From CAG-1782 sp964418255 (GTDB lineage: Bacteria > Bacillota > Clostridia > Christensenellales > DTU072): 64,000 nt of DNA. Below the pieces are notes generated by a model, which made no database searches, had not been told where the DNA came from, and saw only the letters and a program-made list of their open reading frames with translations. Location of the stretch: the NCBI GenBank assembly GCA_964418255.1, contig CAYQKV010000006.1, forward strand, positions 1 to 64,000, read 5' to 3'. Shown one piece after another: positions 31,391 through 39,475 of this stretch (within the stretch, counting starts at the first letter, position 1; each line of letters begins with the position of its first letter). Made by a program: the position numbers and the translations under genes.

Positions 31391-31840
31391 TTCGTATAAA
31401 AATATGCAATGTATTTTTTTAGTATGTTTTTCGGGCGTAAATAGACGTGAGAAGAAAAGCGTGAATTACGTCGGAGCGGACAGATTGCGTTTATTTTTTC
31501 GGAAGGGCAAGCGTAGGCGTACCGACGTACATTAGAGCAGCCTTTCCGAAAAGCCCGAAAAACTTAAATTTCATCCGCATTTTTTTTCGTATAAAAATAT
31601 GCAATGTATTTTTTTAGTATGTTTTTCGGGCGTAAATAGACGTGAGAAGAAAAGCGTGAATTACGTCGGAGCGGACAGATTGCGTTTATTTTTTCGGAAG
31701 GGCAAGCGTAGGCGTACCGACGTACATTAGAGCAGCCTTTCCGAAAAGCCCGAAAAACTTAAATTTCATCCGCATTTTTTTTCGTATAAAAATATGCAAT
31801 GTATTTTTTTAGTATGTTTTTCGGGCGTAAATAGACGTGA
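31391..31840 (+). repeat. 195-bp tandem duplication containing E elements E2 and E3
   Basis: Two identical, adjacent 195-bp units (31391-31585 and 31586-31780) and the first 60 bp of a third (31781-31840). Each unit contains the E hairpin: basal stem CGGAAGGGC/GCCTTTCCG (31500-31508 with 31540-31548; second copy +195) around GTAC-CGAC-GTAC. The units end at the terminus of the ABC transporter gene. The 31205-31390 stretch otherwise holds only the ppx promoter region and the short hairpin. Perfect identity means a very recent duplication or an assembly effect. Confidence 0.9.
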
Positions 31841-31855
31841 TATGTACGTTCCTTT

Positions 31856-34678
31856 TTATTCGGTGCGGAGAGCGGCGACAGGGTCCTTCTTCGCCGCAAA
31901 TATCGCCGGGAACAGCCCCGACAGGCAAGTCAAAAACACCGAAGCCGCGATTATTATGAGCGAATGCCACCACACGGGCTGAACGAGAGCGGATATGCCG
32001 AGATAGTTATTCAGGAGAATATTTACGAGGGGAGTGACGGCATAACCTATTGCCACGCCGATTACCCCGCTGAGAAATCCGAGAATGACGGTTTCCGCGT
32101 TGAAAATGTTCATTATGTCGATTTTACGCGCGCCCATACTGCGAAGAACGCCTATTTCTTTCGTTCTGTCCTGCACGGAAATGTACATTATTATTCCCAC
32201 CATAAACAGGGAAACGACGACAGCGAGACAGGTTACGGCAATCAGAATGTACGTTATCGTGTCAATCATTCCGTTCATATTCGCCATAATCGATTCGAGT
32301 TCGTTCGTGTATTCCACGGTGAGATTGATTTTCGATTCGCCGCTTTCGTAAGAAGCGAGCATTTCTTCGTTGTACTCTCCGATAAACCGTTCTATGTCGG
32401 AAACGGCTTCCACGCTCGAAGGATAAAACAGTATGGCTTCGGGAGAATCCTTGTCCTTTACGCCGAGGTCGAGCATAAGACTTTCATACGCGCTTTCGTC
32501 GGCTATGGTAACGCCGCTTACCGCGCTTTTAATGGAAATAACCGATTGCGTGGCGAAAAGGAACGTTTCTTCGGGCGTTAAAGTTTCCGCGCTCTTTTCT
32601 CCCGCGGCTATCGCTTTAACGAGCGCGATATACGCCGCGTATTCTTCGGTCGACGTCGCGGCTTTGTAAGCGTTGTACGCCGCTTCCTGTTCGGTGATGA
32701 CGGGAGAAGAATTCGTAGTGTTGATAATGTAGTCTACAAGGCTTTGCGTATACCCGATATCGCCGTTTATGCAACCCGAATCCACGCCTTCGCGTAAACG
32801 TATAACGCCGGAAATTTTCAAAGTCGGAGCGGTCGCGAGTTTACTTTTTATATAAGAAGTGTCCTGAGATTTATTTTCGAAAAGACCGTCGGCGTTTTTT
32901 GCGTAGTAGTCGGATTCGGTGAGGAGTTTGAATTCGTGCCCGATAAAATCGTCGAATTCGTATTCGGATTGAATATCTTTACCGATAAGCAGGTTGAAGT
33001 CGCCGCCCGTAATTTTATTGAGAGTTTCGCTCGAAGTGCGCAAGAATGCCGCGAGAAGTTCGCCGAACGATATGTATCCGAGAGCGTATAACGACGCGTC
33101 GGTAAGGCGGTTGTATTTGTCGACGACGAGGACGACTTCGTATTCTCCGTCCGTCGATTCCTCTTTTGGCCAACTGCCCGAAAGGAGTTCGTATTGAGCT
33201 TCGAGAACCACCCGGTCGTCGACGAGAGAGTCCCAGAAAGAAATGCTGCTGAGCGCGCTTCTGACGTTTTCCAAATCTCGGGACGAAATGGGCTGACCGA
33301 TAATAGTTTTGAGAAGCGCGTTGAGAGATTGCAAGTCGCCGACCGTTTTGTCGCTGAACGGCGTGATGCGAGAACAGGTTTTTATACTGCCGTCGTCGTT
33401 TGCCGTGAAGGAGTAAACGTTGGGCGACAGGTCGTAGTCGAACTTAACGGTCGCGTCCGATTCGTCGAAGTTTTCGTCGACGTACTTTTTGAATTCCGTC
33501 GTGTCGTTTTCTTTGAGAAGGTCGTCGAGGTTCGCGCCGATACCCGTTATCATTTTTTCTACGAAAATTTTCTCTTCTTCGGTGTATTTTTCCATATCCG
33601 TGCCCTTATCGCGGAGCATACCTATTATCGCGTTCGAATCGAACTTTGTAAAATCGCCGCCGATACCGTCCACGTAGCGGAACATATCTTCGAGGTCGGA
33701 TAGAGAAGAGTGCGTTTTCGCAACCGTTATCGGATATTTGGATAAAGAATCCCTACGATAATTCTCCGCATAAACGGAAAAACCCGAGTTGAGACCGAGA
33801 ATGACGGAAATACTGATTACGCCGAGACACCCCGCTATCGCAGTGATGATGGTCCTGCCTTTTTTATGGTATAAGTTTTTAAGGCTCGCCGTAAACGCCG
33901 CGCCGAGACTCATCGTCGGGCGTTTTTTGCGTTTTTTCGAAACGACCGCTTTTTCGGGAGCGGGAGCGGAAACGGGGGCGGGAACGGAGGATTCGACGGG
34001 TTGAGAAAGAAGCACGTCTTCTTCTACGAGTCCGTCTTTCATTTTTATTATGCGGTCGCTGTATTCGTAAGCAAGTTCCGAGTTGTGCGTGACGATTATG
34101 ACGAGGGTGTCCGCGGAAAGTTCTTTGAGAAGTTCGAGTACCTGAACGGAATTCTCGCTGTCGAGCGCGCCCGTGGGTTCGTCCGCGAGTATGATTTTCG
34201 GCTTGTTGGCGATGGCTCGCGCTATCGCGGCGCGCTGAGCCTGTCCTCCCGAAAGTTGACGGGGCTTTTTGTGAAGTTGGTCGCTTAGTCCTACGCGGCG
34301 TAGGGCGACGACCGCTTTTTCTTTCTGCTCTTTCGAACTTAACCCCGATATGTTCATCGCGATTTTTACGTTTTCGAGAACGTTGAGGTGAGGAATAAGA
34401 TAGTAGTTCTGGAAGACGAACCCGACGCGTTCGTTCCTGTACGAGTTCCAGTCGGACGAGCCGTAAGAAGAAGAGGGCACGCCGTCGATAAACATTTCTC
34501 CGTCGGTCTGACGGTCGAGACCGCCGATTATATTAAGAAGAGTGGTTTTGCCGCAACCGCTTGCGCCGAGAATGGAAACTACGCCCGTTTCGGGAAAATC
34601 AAGGGTAACGCCTTTAAGCGCGCGAACAACGGTCTCTCCGCTGCCGTAAGTTTTGGTAAGGTTCTGTAATTTTAACAT
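31856..34678 (-). CDS. MacB-like ABC transporter, ATPase and permease fused
   Basis: A 940-residue protein. Residues 1-225 are a LolD/MacB-type ATPase (GASGCGKTT, LSGGQAQRAAIARA, DEPTGALDS). A Pro/Ala/Lys linker leads to a first membrane helix (about 285-305), a large extracytoplasmic domain of about 450 residues, and three C-terminal helices of the FtsX type (ITYILIAVTCLAVVVSLFMV and following; IGVLRSMGARKIDI). Such mechanotransmission transporters export peptides or lipoproteins or sense antimicrobial peptides. ATG 34678 follows GGAG; an upstream frame extension lacks family sequence. No two-component system is adjacent. Confidence 0.88.
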   Translation of the reverse strand: MLKLQNLTKTYGSGETVVRALKGVTLDFPETGVVSILGASGCGKTTLLNIIGGLDRQTDGEMFIDGVPSSSYGSSDWNSYRNERVGFVFQNYYLIPHLNVLENVKIAMNISGLSSKEQKEKAVVALRRVGLSDQLHKKPRQLSGGQAQRAAIARAIANKPKIILADEPTGALDSENSVQVLELLKELSADTLVIIVTHNSELAYEYSDRIIKMKDGLVEEDVLLSQPVESSVPAPVSAPAPEKAVVSKKRKKRPTMSLGAAFTASLKNLYHKKGRTIITAIAGCLGVISISVILGLNSGFSVYAENYRRDSLSKYPITVAKTHSSLSDLEDMFRYVDGIGGDFTKFDSNAIIGMLRDKGTDMEKYTEEEKIFVEKMITGIGANLDDLLKENDTTEFKKYVDENFDESDATVKFDYDLSPNVYSFTANDDGSIKTCSRITPFSDKTVGDLQSLNALLKTIIGQPISSRDLENVRSALSSISFWDSLVDDRVVLEAQYELLSGSWPKEESTDGEYEVVLVVDKYNRLTDASLYALGYISFGELLAAFLRTSSETLNKITGGDFNLLIGKDIQSEYEFDDFIGHEFKLLTESDYYAKNADGLFENKSQDTSYIKSKLATAPTLKISGVIRLREGVDSGCINGDIGYTQSLVDYIINTTNSSPVITEQEAAYNAYKAATSTEEYAAYIALVKAIAAGEKSAETLTPEETFLFATQSVISIKSAVSGVTIADESAYESLMLDLGVKDKDSPEAILFYPSSVEAVSDIERFIGEYNEEMLASYESGESKINLTVEYTNELESIMANMNGMIDTITYILIAVTCLAVVVSLFMVGIIMYISVQDRTKEIGVLRSMGARKIDIMNIFNAETVILGFLSGVIGVAIGYAVTPLVNILLNNYLGISALVQPVWWHSLIIIAASVFLTCLSGLFPAIFAAKKDPVAALRTE

Positions 34679-34743
34679 TCGTTTCTCCGATAGATAAACA
34701 TAGTCTCGGCATAGCAACGCCGCTCAGACGGATTATCTTTAAC

Positions 34744-34772
34744 AGTATAACGGAAAACGAGTTATATTGCAA
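34744..34772 (-). promoter_or_regulatory. Promoter of the ABC transporter gene
   Basis: On the minus strand TTGCAA (34772-34767), 17 nt, TATACT (34749-34744). The leader of about 60 nt has no obvious structured RNA. Bases 34773-34952 hold no gene. Confidence 0.65.
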
Positions 34773-34952
34773 TGCCGAATTCGAAAAAACGAACGGAAGA
34801 AGAACGGGACATTTCCGAATATAAATTCCCGCCGAGAGGATTGAACGACATTTTTTTACAGGGTTAAAACAAATACGGACGGAAAAACGTTGGTTTTATG
34901 TTTTTTTCGGAATAATAATTGCAATCCGTTTACGTTTATAAGAGAGGCAACC

Positions 34953-34982
34953 TTGACAAAGATATAAATAAAGTTTTATAAT
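34953..34982 (+). promoter_or_regulatory. Promoter of the GT-C-like gene
   Basis: TTGACA (34953-34958), 18 nt, TATAAT (34977-34982). The ATG begins 8 nt after the last T of the -10 box, so the message would start at or within a base or two of the start codon. Confidence 0.8.
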
Positions 34983-34989
34983 TTAACGT

Positions 34990-36936
34990 ATGAGTTATTA
35001 TATTTTCTTTTTGATTTTTTTCGTTTTCTGGATTGCGCTTGCGTTCCTTTTTAAGAAAAGTTTGGTAAAAGTGTCCGCGCCCGCGTGCTTTTTTCTGACG
35101 TTCGTATTGTATTTCTTCGGATTATTCGGAAGGCTGGACGTCGGAATGTACGTGTTTTTCGGAATAGTTGCCGCCGCGACCGTTGCCGCGGTCGTTATCG
35201 GAGCAAAGAAGAAAGAGCTGAAACGTTTTGCCGAAATAGTTTTACAGCCGACGTCCATATTGTTTTTTATTGCGGGAATATGTCTCGGGTTGGTCTTTAC
35301 GAATATGATGTCTTACCACTGGGACGAAATGACCCACTGGGCGTTGGTGGTAAAGAATATGGTCGCTTACGACAACTTCGGAAACCTCGGCGACACGACG
35401 ACGATGTTCAATCAGTACGTTCCCGCAACCGGCGTGTTTATGTATGCGTTTCAATTCTTCGGGCACACATTCCACAACGGACATCTTTATGCGGCTTTCG
35501 ACGTGCTCGTAATTTCGATGATGATGCCGATTACCGAACTGTTTTCCGATAAATTATCCAAACAGGCGATTTTGTCCACGCTTGTTTTCTTCCTGCTGCC
35601 TTGCTTGTTCAAGTTCACTATGTATTGCGAATTGCTTGTGGACGGATTGCTCGGACTGAGCTTTGCCTATATGTACCTCGTGTACGTCGTCGACAGGAAT
35701 AAAGTCGACTGGTTTACCGTTTTAACGCTCGCTTTGGGCGCTTTCTTTATAACGCTGATAAAATCGACGGGGCTCGTTATGGTCGTGTTCGGTCTGCTGT
35801 TTATAATTCTGGACGCGCTTTTACGCGACCCGAAAAAAGTGTTGGCTTTTATAAAGAAAAAATCGAATATCATAATGACGGTATTACTTGTCGCGATGAT
35901 TGTTTTCGCCAAGGTATCCTGGTCGAGATATATCGTTGTAAACAACGTGCGCTCGGGCTGGAACGCTTCCGAAATGAATATGGAAAATATATGGAAGTAT
36001 ATCACGCAGCCCAACGAGTTCCAGATAGCGGTTACAAACAGATTTTTAAGAGACTTCTTCGTGGGAAAATTCTATTGGGAATTCAACGCCTATCTGCAAG
36101 TGCCCCAACTCCTTATGTTTGCCATAGTGATTGCGACGTATATCGTAACCGCAAAAAGAATGAAAAATATCAAGTACGGCGTGGTAAATATCGTCTATAC
36201 GATTTCGATTATTCTCGGCTTCGGGTTGGTGACGCTCTTACTTTACGTTTTCAGTTTCAGTTATAAGGAAGCGCTTACCGTCGCCTCGTATCCGCGATAT
36301 ATGAGCGCAATGAATATAGGCGTTATTCTGGTGCTTGCGATTAACGTAATAGAAACGTTCGTTAAACCCAAAGAAACGGCGCAAGTTGCGTGCGAAACGA
36401 AAGGAAAAGGAATTTGCGGAATAAAGAAACTTGCGATTGCCGCCGCGTCTTTCTGCGTAATAGGAGCGACGCTCACCGCTTTATTAAACGCGCATATAGT
36501 AAACGACGTTTTGCCAAATAAGGTCGCGTACGCAACTTACGAAGACTGGATAAAAGTCTGCGAAAAACTCGACGACGAGGACTCGGTTTATTATGTAATG
36601 CACGATTATAAGGAAAACAATACTTACGTAAGACGGTATCTCAAAGTCAGATTTTTCTGCACGCCGACAAGGTGCTCGGGCTTTTCCGAGGGCGGTTCGT
36701 ACGCCGACGGACGGGACGCGGAAATTTTCGTTACGGGCAATCCGTTCAGTTTGACTTTCTCGCGCGAAAAGTTCGAAGAGGAGACGGCGGGGTATAAATA
36801 TTTGTTTATAGATAAGGTAAGCGACGAGTTCACGGAAAAGTATGGCGAACTGTTTAAGGAAAAACCGCAAGCGAAGACGCTGTATATGAGAACGGAAGAA
36901 CAGGGAAAAACCGTGTTCGTAAAAGCGGAAATATAA
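34990..36936 (+). CDS. GT-C-like multi-pass membrane glycosyltransferase, putative
   Basis: A 648-residue protein with about 12 hydrophobic segments up to residue 500 and a soluble C-terminal part of about 140 residues. The first long extracytoplasmic loop carries HWDEMTHWALVVKNM, the acidic position expected for GT-C enzymes that use lipid-linked sugars. It would therefore work outside the membrane, perhaps on wall polysaccharide or protein. No closer family is recognised. There is no ribosome-binding site before ATG 34990, consistent with a leaderless mRNA. It is monocistronic and divergent from the ABC transporter. Confidence 0.65.
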   Translation: MSYYIFFLIFFVFWIALAFLFKKSLVKVSAPACFFLTFVLYFFGLFGRLDVGMYVFFGIVAAATVAAVVIGAKKKELKRFAEIVLQPTSILFFIAGICLGLVFTNMMSYHWDEMTHWALVVKNMVAYDNFGNLGDTTTMFNQYVPATGVFMYAFQFFGHTFHNGHLYAAFDVLVISMMMPITELFSDKLSKQAILSTLVFFLLPCLFKFTMYCELLVDGLLGLSFAYMYLVYVVDRNKVDWFTVLTLALGAFFITLIKSTGLVMVVFGLLFIILDALLRDPKKVLAFIKKKSNIIMTVLLVAMIVFAKVSWSRYIVVNNVRSGWNASEMNMENIWKYITQPNEFQIAVTNRFLRDFFVGKFYWEFNAYLQVPQLLMFAIVIATYIVTAKRMKNIKYGVVNIVYTISIILGFGLVTLLLYVFSFSYKEALTVASYPRYMSAMNIGVILVLAINVIETFVKPKETAQVACETKGKGICGIKKLAIAAASFCVIGATLTALLNAHIVNDVLPNKVAYATYEDWIKVCEKLDDEDSVYYVMHDYKENNTYVRRYLKVRFFCTPTRCSGFSEGGSYADGRDAEIFVTGNPFSLTFSREKFEEETAGYKYLFIDKVSDEFTEKYGELFKEKPQAKTLYMRTEEQGKTVFVKAEI

Positions 36937-36944
36937 AATTTTGC

Positions 36945-36972
36945 TTGCAATTATAATTATATATGATAAAAT
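36945..36972 (+). promoter_or_regulatory. Promoter of the cobalamin uptake operon
   Basis: TTGCAA (36945-36950), 16 nt, TAAAAT (36967-36972); predicted start about 36979, at the first riboswitch bases. Confidence 0.65.
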
Positions 36973-36978
36973 AAAACC

Positions 36979-37080
36979 GGAATCTCGGGGAAAGCGCGGT
37001 GAAAATCCGCCGCAACAACCATTGCCGTTACAGTCGGAATGCCCGTTTTCCACAGGGGAGTGGCATAAACGGAGTGATTT
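36979..37080 (+). ncRNA. Cobalamin riboswitch (5' core recognised)
   Basis: The leader has GGGGAAAGC, then GCGGTGAAAATCCGC (36994-37010), the signature P3 arm of cobalamin riboswitches, followed by GCAACAACC, GTTACAGTCGGAATGCC (37026-37042) and a nested hairpin CCGTTT/AAACGG around CCAC/GTGG. The usual 3' block (AGTCAGGAGACC-type) is not visible; an E element (37082-37134) stands where later helices would be. Downstream genes are a DUF4430 lipoprotein and an ECF S component, both expected for vitamin B12 uptake. Confidence 0.7.
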
Positions 37081-37081
37081 T

Positions 37082-37134
37082 TCTCAAAAGACAAGCGTCG
37101 GCGTACCGTCGTACGGTAGAGACGGCTTTTGAGA
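37082..37134 (+). repeat. E-family structured repeat, copy E4, within the cobalamin leader
   Basis: Basal stem TCTCAAAAG (37082-37090) pairs perfectly with CTTTTGAGA (37126-37134); the apical hairpin is CGTAC-CGTC-GTACG. The basal stem differs completely from E1 and E2 yet still pairs, while the apical GTAC sequences are kept. It lies about 250 nt upstream of the first gene of the operon. Confidence 0.75.
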
Positions 37135-37344
37135 AAGTCCGCAAACTATATCAAGAAATCCGTTTTTCTTGATTTGGTAGACAGCAAGAATAGAAGTATA
37201 AACTTTTCTAAACTTTATGTCTTGTCTGTTGCGGACGTAAAGCGCTTCGTTTAGGATTCTCCAAAGCGGTCAAGTTCTTGGGCAAATGAAGAGCGTACCC
37301 GAAAAGGTATTTGCTTTTGCGTAAAAAGCAAAAGCGCGATTTTG

Positions 37345-37369
37345 CCTCGGAAAAAATATTTTTCGGAGG
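37345..37369 (+). promoter_or_regulatory. Hairpin sequestering the Shine-Dalgarno site of the DUF4430 gene
   Basis: CCTCGGAAAAA (37345-37355) pairs, with one mismatch, with TTTTTCGGAGG (37359-37369), which contains the GGAGG site of ATG 37379. A second hairpin GCTTTTGC/GCAAAAGC (37313-37335) precedes it. This is a likely translational off-state for the riboswitch. 37135-37312 holds no gene. Confidence 0.7.
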
Positions 37370-37378
37370 ATTTTTTTT

Positions 37379-37843
37379 ATGAAAAACAAAAGAGTCGTGT
37401 TAACCGCAGTAGTTTTGATTGCGGTAATGCTCGTCGCTATGTTCGCGTTTACCGCGTGCACCGACGATAAAGGTAAAGGCGACGTTACGGTAGTCATCGC
37501 GCGCGACGGAGACTATAAAGAATATTACGTCGACGCAAGCAAGGTAGAAGGAGACGGCGCGCTCGCCGCGCTCGAATATCTGAAAGACAATAAAGGACTT
37601 AATCTTGTGACAGAAAACGGTTCTTACGGTGCTTATATAACGGAAATAGGAGACCTTAAACCCGATTCGAGTAAAAATGAATTTATTTCGATATATACTT
37701 CGGTGGAAAAAGATTTCGACGTAAGCGAGTATGCGACTACGGTAAAATACGACGGACGGACGTTGACGAGCTCGGGGTTAGGCATCACTTCTATGTCGGT
37801 GGAAGAAGACGCGATAATTTATTTCGAAATTCAGTCGTGGTAA
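37379..37843 (+). CDS. DUF4430 (transcobalamin-like) lipoprotein
   Basis: A 154-residue protein with a signal peptide ending in a lipobox-like FTAC (Cys at about residue 24) and a DUF4430 domain: VTVVIARDGDYKEYYVDASK, GALAALEYLKDN, and a C-terminal ITSMSVEEDAIIYFEI strand. DUF4430 is the transcobalamin-like fold found in extracellular cobalamin-binding proteins. With the cobalamin riboswitch upstream and the S component downstream it probably captures corrinoids at the cell surface. Confidence 0.85.
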   Translation: MKNKRVVLTAVVLIAVMLVAMFAFTACTDDKGKGDVTVVIARDGDYKEYYVDASKVEGDGALAALEYLKDNKGLNLVTENGSYGAYITEIGDLKPDSSKNEFISIYTSVEKDFDVSEYATTVKYDGRTLTSSGLGITSMSVEEDAIIYFEIQSW

Positions 37844-37847
37844 AAGA

Positions 37848-38429
37848 ATGAAAGAGAAGGCTTGTTTAAGCGCGAAAAAAATCGCTCTCGTCGCGGTTAT
37901 GACCGCTACCGTCGAGGGGGCGAAACTTGCGCTTGCCGCTATCCCAAACGTGGAAGCGGTTACTTTGCTTTGCGCCGCGTACGGATACGTTTTCGGCGGG
38001 TTGGGATTGCTTGCGACGAGCCTTTTCGTCGTTATGGAAGCGCTGATTTGGGGCGTGAATACCTGGGTGCTTTCTTACGTCATACACTGGAACGGCGTTT
38101 GTCTTATTTTTTGGTTGCTCGGGAAAAGGAAAGTAAGAAACAGATTATTGCTGACGACGACGGCGGTAGTTTTGACCGTTTGGTTCGGCGTGCTTACGAG
38201 TTTAGTCGATATAGGACTTTTCGGCGGGACGTATTCCGATTTTTGGAGCAGATTTGCAATTTACTATACGCGTGGGATAGTTTTTTATGCGGCGCAGACC
38301 GTTTGTAATCTGATTTTATTTCCGATTGCGTTTTTGCCGTTTGTAAAAATTCTCGAAAAAGCGAAAAATCGGTTTATTACCGTAACAAGCGAGGCGAGAG
38401 AGTTTGACAAAAGCGGGGAAGAGGGATAA
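37848..38429 (+). CDS. ECF transporter S component, probably cobalamin (CbrT-like)
   Basis: A 193-residue membrane protein with about six hydrophobic helices and an S-component layout (LVAVMTATVEGAKLALAAIP, AAYGYVFGGLGLLATSLFV). It starts 4 nt after the DUF4430 stop and has only a weak ribosome-binding site, so translation is probably coupled. Substrate is inferred from the operon. The energising EcfAA'T module is not in the window. Confidence 0.82.
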   Translation: MKEKACLSAKKIALVAVMTATVEGAKLALAAIPNVEAVTLLCAAYGYVFGGLGLLATSLFVVMEALIWGVNTWVLSYVIHWNGVCLIFWLLGKRKVRNRLLLTTTAVVLTVWFGVLTSLVDIGLFGGTYSDFWSRFAIYYTRGIVFYAAQTVCNLILFPIAFLPFVKILEKAKNRFITVTSEAREFDKSGEEG

Positions 38430-38438
38430 AATTTACTT

Positions 38439-38918
38439 ATGCAAGTAAGAAAATACGAAAAAAAAGACCTTGAAGGAATGAGAAAAATCTGGAACGAAGT
38501 CGTTGCCGAAGGCGCGGCTTTTCCCCAGGAAAACGAACTTAACGCGGAGGAAGCCGAAGTTTTTTTCGGAGAACAAACCTATTGCGGAGTGGCGGAAGAA
38601 GAGGGAATTGTTTACGGAATGTATATTTTGCACCCGAACAACGTGGGAAGGTGCGGGCATATCTGTAACGCAAGTTACGCAGTAGCTTCGGAAGCGAGAG
38701 GAAAAGGAATAGGTAAAAAACTCGTAAGCGATTGCATAATACAGGCGAAAAAACACGGATTCGGTATTTTACAGTTCAACGCCGTGGTAAAAAGCAACGT
38801 AGCCGCGCTCGAACTTTATAAAAAACTCGGGTTTACAAAACTCGGAGTTATTCCGAACGGTTTTCGCAACAAAAACGGAATCTATGAAGATATAATACCG
38901 CACTATATAGTGCTGTGA
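38439..38918 (+). CDS. GNAT-family N-acetyltransferase
   Basis: A 159-residue GNAT protein with the acetyl-CoA binding motif ASEARGKGIGKKLVSD and the following strand GFGILQFNAVVKSNVAALELY, then KLGFTKLGVIPNGF. It resembles L-amino-acid N-acyltransferase/YhhY types; the acceptor is not known. It follows the ECF gene by 9 nt and may be read from the same mRNA. R5 follows immediately. Confidence 0.88.
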   Translation: MQVRKYEKKDLEGMRKIWNEVVAEGAAFPQENELNAEEAEVFFGEQTYCGVAEEEGIVYGMYILHPNNVGRCGHICNASYAVASEARGKGIGKKLVSDCIIQAKKHGFGILQFNAVVKSNVAALELYKKLGFTKLGVIPNGFRNKNGIYEDIIPHYIVL

Positions 38919-38921
38919 GAC

Positions 38922-39113
38922 TCCGACCGGTCGTTACACGGAATTTTACCGCAGTCGGCAAAGCCTTTATGCGGATAAAATTTAATTCCGTGTAAGTCGG
39001 ACTCATAAGGAAGAAAGTCGTACCGACTTTCTTTTTAATGTAAGTTCGCAAGGGGTTTCCCCTTGCTCGAACCCCATACGGACAAAAAGTGAAAAGTGTC
39101 ATTTTCACTTTTT
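38922..39113 (-). repeat. Composite multi-hairpin repeat R5 (reverse orientation)
   Basis: Plus-strand order is H4 (closed by TCCGAC/GTCGGA, interior ACGGAATTTTA...TAATTCCGT), H3 with arms AAGAAAGTCG/CGACTTTCTT as in R2, H2 GCAAGGGG/CCCCTTGC with a short loop, and H1 AAAAAGTGAAAA/TTTTCACTTTTT (39084-39113). Together with R6, 100 bp away in the opposite orientation, it fills the gap between two convergent genes. Confidence 0.85.
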
Positions 39114-39214
39114 GGATTTAATTTATTCCTCTTTCTATTTCTTTATTTAAGTTTGCACTTAATCAAAGAGAAAAACTACTATAAAAACGCGAAAGATTTT
39201 TGTAAAGGGAGAGC

Positions 39215-39461
39215 GCGAGAGGGGAGAAACTTATATATTCGACACGAACGGGCGTGCACCGAGAGTGTCGCCCTTATGGGGATAAGCAAGGGGTGTGAAC
39301 CCCTTGCGAACTTAAATAACAAGCAAAATGTGTCATTTTGCTTCCTTGGAAGTCCGACTTGCGCGGATATAAGATTTTATCGGCACAAAGCGTTAGCGGC
39401 TGACGAAAAATCTCCGCGCAACGTGTGGTCGGGCGTAGTCTAAAAAGGTTTCCCCTCTCGC
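39215..39461 (+). repeat. Composite repeat R6 nested inside a split H0 hairpin
   Basis: The H0 arms GCGAGAGGGGAGAAAC (39215-39230) and GGTTTCCCCTCTCGC (39447-39461) are here 216 bp apart. Between them is a full R core: the CGACAC/GTGTCG form of H1, H2 GCAAGGGG/CCCCTTGC, H3 AAGCAAAATG/CATTTTGCTT and H4. In R1 and R4 the same arms enclose a loop of only a few bases, so the core here sits exactly in the H0 loop. The linker before it (39116-39214) is the reverse complement of the R1 linker. Confidence 0.8.
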
Positions 39462-39475
39462 ACACTAATACGTTA

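Noticed and set aside
31391..31840. CRISPR array
   Set aside because: The whole 195-bp unit is repeated, with no short repeats separated by unique spacers and no cas genes.
37135..37312. Missing 3' half of the cobalamin riboswitch in this stretch
   Set aside because: I looked for an AGTCAGGAGACC-type block and found none convincing, so the feature was limited to the 5' core.
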